Origin: JANYIP01 sp031394045
Lineage (GTDB): Bacteria; Actinomycetota; Actinomycetes; Prado026
NCBI GenBank assembly: GCA_031394045.1
Contig: JANMWN010000192.1
Location: forward strand, 1-6,117
Direction: 5' to 3'
Length of the DNA stretch: 6,117 nt
The notes under the pieces were generated by a model. It saw nothing but the letters and a program-made list of their open reading frames with translations. It did not search any database and had not been told where the DNA came from. Numbering within the stretch: position 1 is the stretch's first letter; each line of letters opens with the position of its first letter. Of this stretch, positions 5,324-6,117 are shown piece by piece. Made by a program: the position numbers and the translations under genes.

Positions 5324-6117
5324 GCCTGCACCCACGGTCGGCTGGCCGGCATGCCGCTGACGCCTTCGGGCGTACGCCGGACCGAGAGGATCTGGTCGAC
5401 GCCCATGCGCCCCTCACGGAAGGTCAGCGCACCACCGACGAGGTACAGCCGCCAGACCCGCGCCACCTCCTCGCCGACCAGGGCGACGACGTCGGCGTAC
5501 CGGGACTCGAAGGTGGCGTGCCAGGCCTCGACGGTACGTACGTAGTGCTCGCGCATCGCCTCGACGTCGCGTACCTCGAGCCCCGCGTCCTCGAGCAGCG
5601 CGACGGTCTCGCCGACCGGCCGCATGTACATGTCCGGGGCGATGTACGACTCGATGAAGGAGCCGCCACCGGGCCGGTCCCGGCGCGACATCTGCTGGAT
5701 CAGCACCCGACCGCCCTCGCTGACCAGCCGCTGGAGGCCGGCCGCGAACACGGGGTACTGGTCGGCCCCGACGTGCTCGCCCATCTCGAGCGAGACGATG
5801 GCGTCGAACGGCCCGTCGGCGATCTCGCGGTAGTCCTGCAGCCGGATCTCGATCCGGTCGCCGAGTCCTCGCTCCGCGACCCGCTCCAGCACGTACGCCC
5901 GCTGCTCCTTCGACAACGTGACGCCGACGACGCTGACGCCGTAGTGCTCCGCGGCGTACAGGGACAGCGATCCCCAGCCGCAGCCGATGTCGAGCAGCCG
6001 CATCCCCGGCCGGAGCCCGAGCTTGCGGCAGACCAGGTCGAGCTTGTCGCGCTGGGCGTCCTCGAGGGTGTAGCCGGGCTCGTCGGACGTCCAGTACGCG
6101 CAGGAGTACGCCATGTG
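5320..6117 (-). CDS. Cyclopropane/10-methyl fatty acid synthase-type SAM methyltransferase (5' end cut by window edge)
   Basis: The frame is open through the right edge, showing the C-terminal 265 residues; full-length family members are around 400-430, so roughly 150 residues are missing. The ATG at 6114 is not the start: it falls in the family's HMAYSCAYW segment. In visible numbering, that segment (1-9) holds the conserved Cys6. LLDIGCGWG (41-49) is the SAM-binding motif I, VSVVGVTLSKEQ (61-72) follows, LQDYR (93-97) is next, and SLEMGEHVG (109-117) holds the conserved Glu114. Tyr192 in REHYVRTVEAW matches the bicarbonate-site Tyr of E. coli Cfa, but the His of that site (LLHTIG in Cfa) is replaced by Gln141 (VLIQQMS). 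The enzyme methylates unsaturated acyl chains of membrane phospholipids, forming a cyclopropane ring or, in partnership with a reductase, a methyl branch. It leads the visible operon, overlapping the DUF1295 gene by four bases. Confidence 0.95.
   Translation of the reverse strand, partial: HMAYSCAYWTSDEPGYTLEDAQRDKLDLVCRKLGLRPGMRLLDIGCGWGSLSLYAAEHYGVSVVGVTLSKEQRAYVLERVAERGLGDRIEIRLQDYREIADGPFDAIVSLEMGEHVGADQYPVFAAGLQRLVSEGGRVLIQQMSRRDRPGGGSFIESYIAPDMYMRPVGETVALLEDAGLEVRDVEAMREHYVRTVEAWHATFESRYADVVALVGEEVARVWRLYLVGGALTFREGRMGVDQILSVRRTPEGVSGMPASRPWVQA

Noticed and set aside
4325..5545. A 406-codon open frame on the plus strand opposite the lipid operon
   Set aside because: It crosses three well-supported minus-strand genes and has shadow-type composition, with no recognisable motif.
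5320..6114. ATG 6114 as the true start of the fatty-acid methyltransferase
   Set aside because: The ATG is internal to the conserved HMAYSCAYW block, and the frame continues open to the window edge. Family members have about 150 more residues upstream.

Overview
The window is high-GC, densely packed DNA that looks like an actinomycete chromosome. Codons strongly prefer G or C in the third position, genes overlap by a few bases, GTG starts occur, and two genes have TANNNT-type hexamers exactly where a leaderless transcript would need them. A nocardioform or propionibacterial host (Nocardioidaceae-like) fits the protein flavour and the frequent CGTACG hexamer, but this is an inference from style and not a search result. 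I see no rRNA, tRNA, CRISPR array, insertion sequence or phage gene.

Layout: (1) 1-1803, minus strand: most of a large PLP-dependent Orn/Lys/Arg decarboxylase with its C-terminus cut by the left edge. (2) 1804-2037: a 234-bp divergent intergenic region with the decarboxylase ribosome-binding site, a possible 28-codon leader ORF, an imperfect palindrome and a likely leaderless promoter. (3) 2038-2469, plus strand: an Lrp/AsnC-family regulator, the natural candidate to sense an amino acid and control the decarboxylase. (4) 2541-3539, plus strand: an unrecognised membrane protein with about ten hydrophobic segments, overlapping by 14 bases (5) 3526-4077, a GNAT acetyltransferase of RimJ/RimL type. 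(6) 4085-6117, minus strand, converging on the GNAT gene: a tight three-gene operon read from right to left. It holds a cyclopropane/10-methyl fatty acid synthase-type SAM methyltransferase (N-terminus off the right edge), a DUF1295 membrane protein of the steroid 5-alpha-reductase-like superfamily, and a small conserved-looking soluble protein of unknown function.

Two functional units can be proposed. The left unit is amino-acid decarboxylation, probably making a polyamine or diamine, with a divergent Lrp-type regulator. The right unit is membrane lipid acyl-chain modification: the methyltransferase acts on unsaturated phospholipid acyl chains and the DUF1295 protein is likely to work on the same lipids. 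The middle pair, membrane protein plus GNAT, has no assigned role.

I did not find a convincing new multi-gene defence or mobile system. The observations most worth a second look are the candidate leader ORF in front of the decarboxylase, the leaderless geometry of the regulator, the His-to-Gln change in the methyltransferase active site, and the unknown small protein at the end of the lipid operon.
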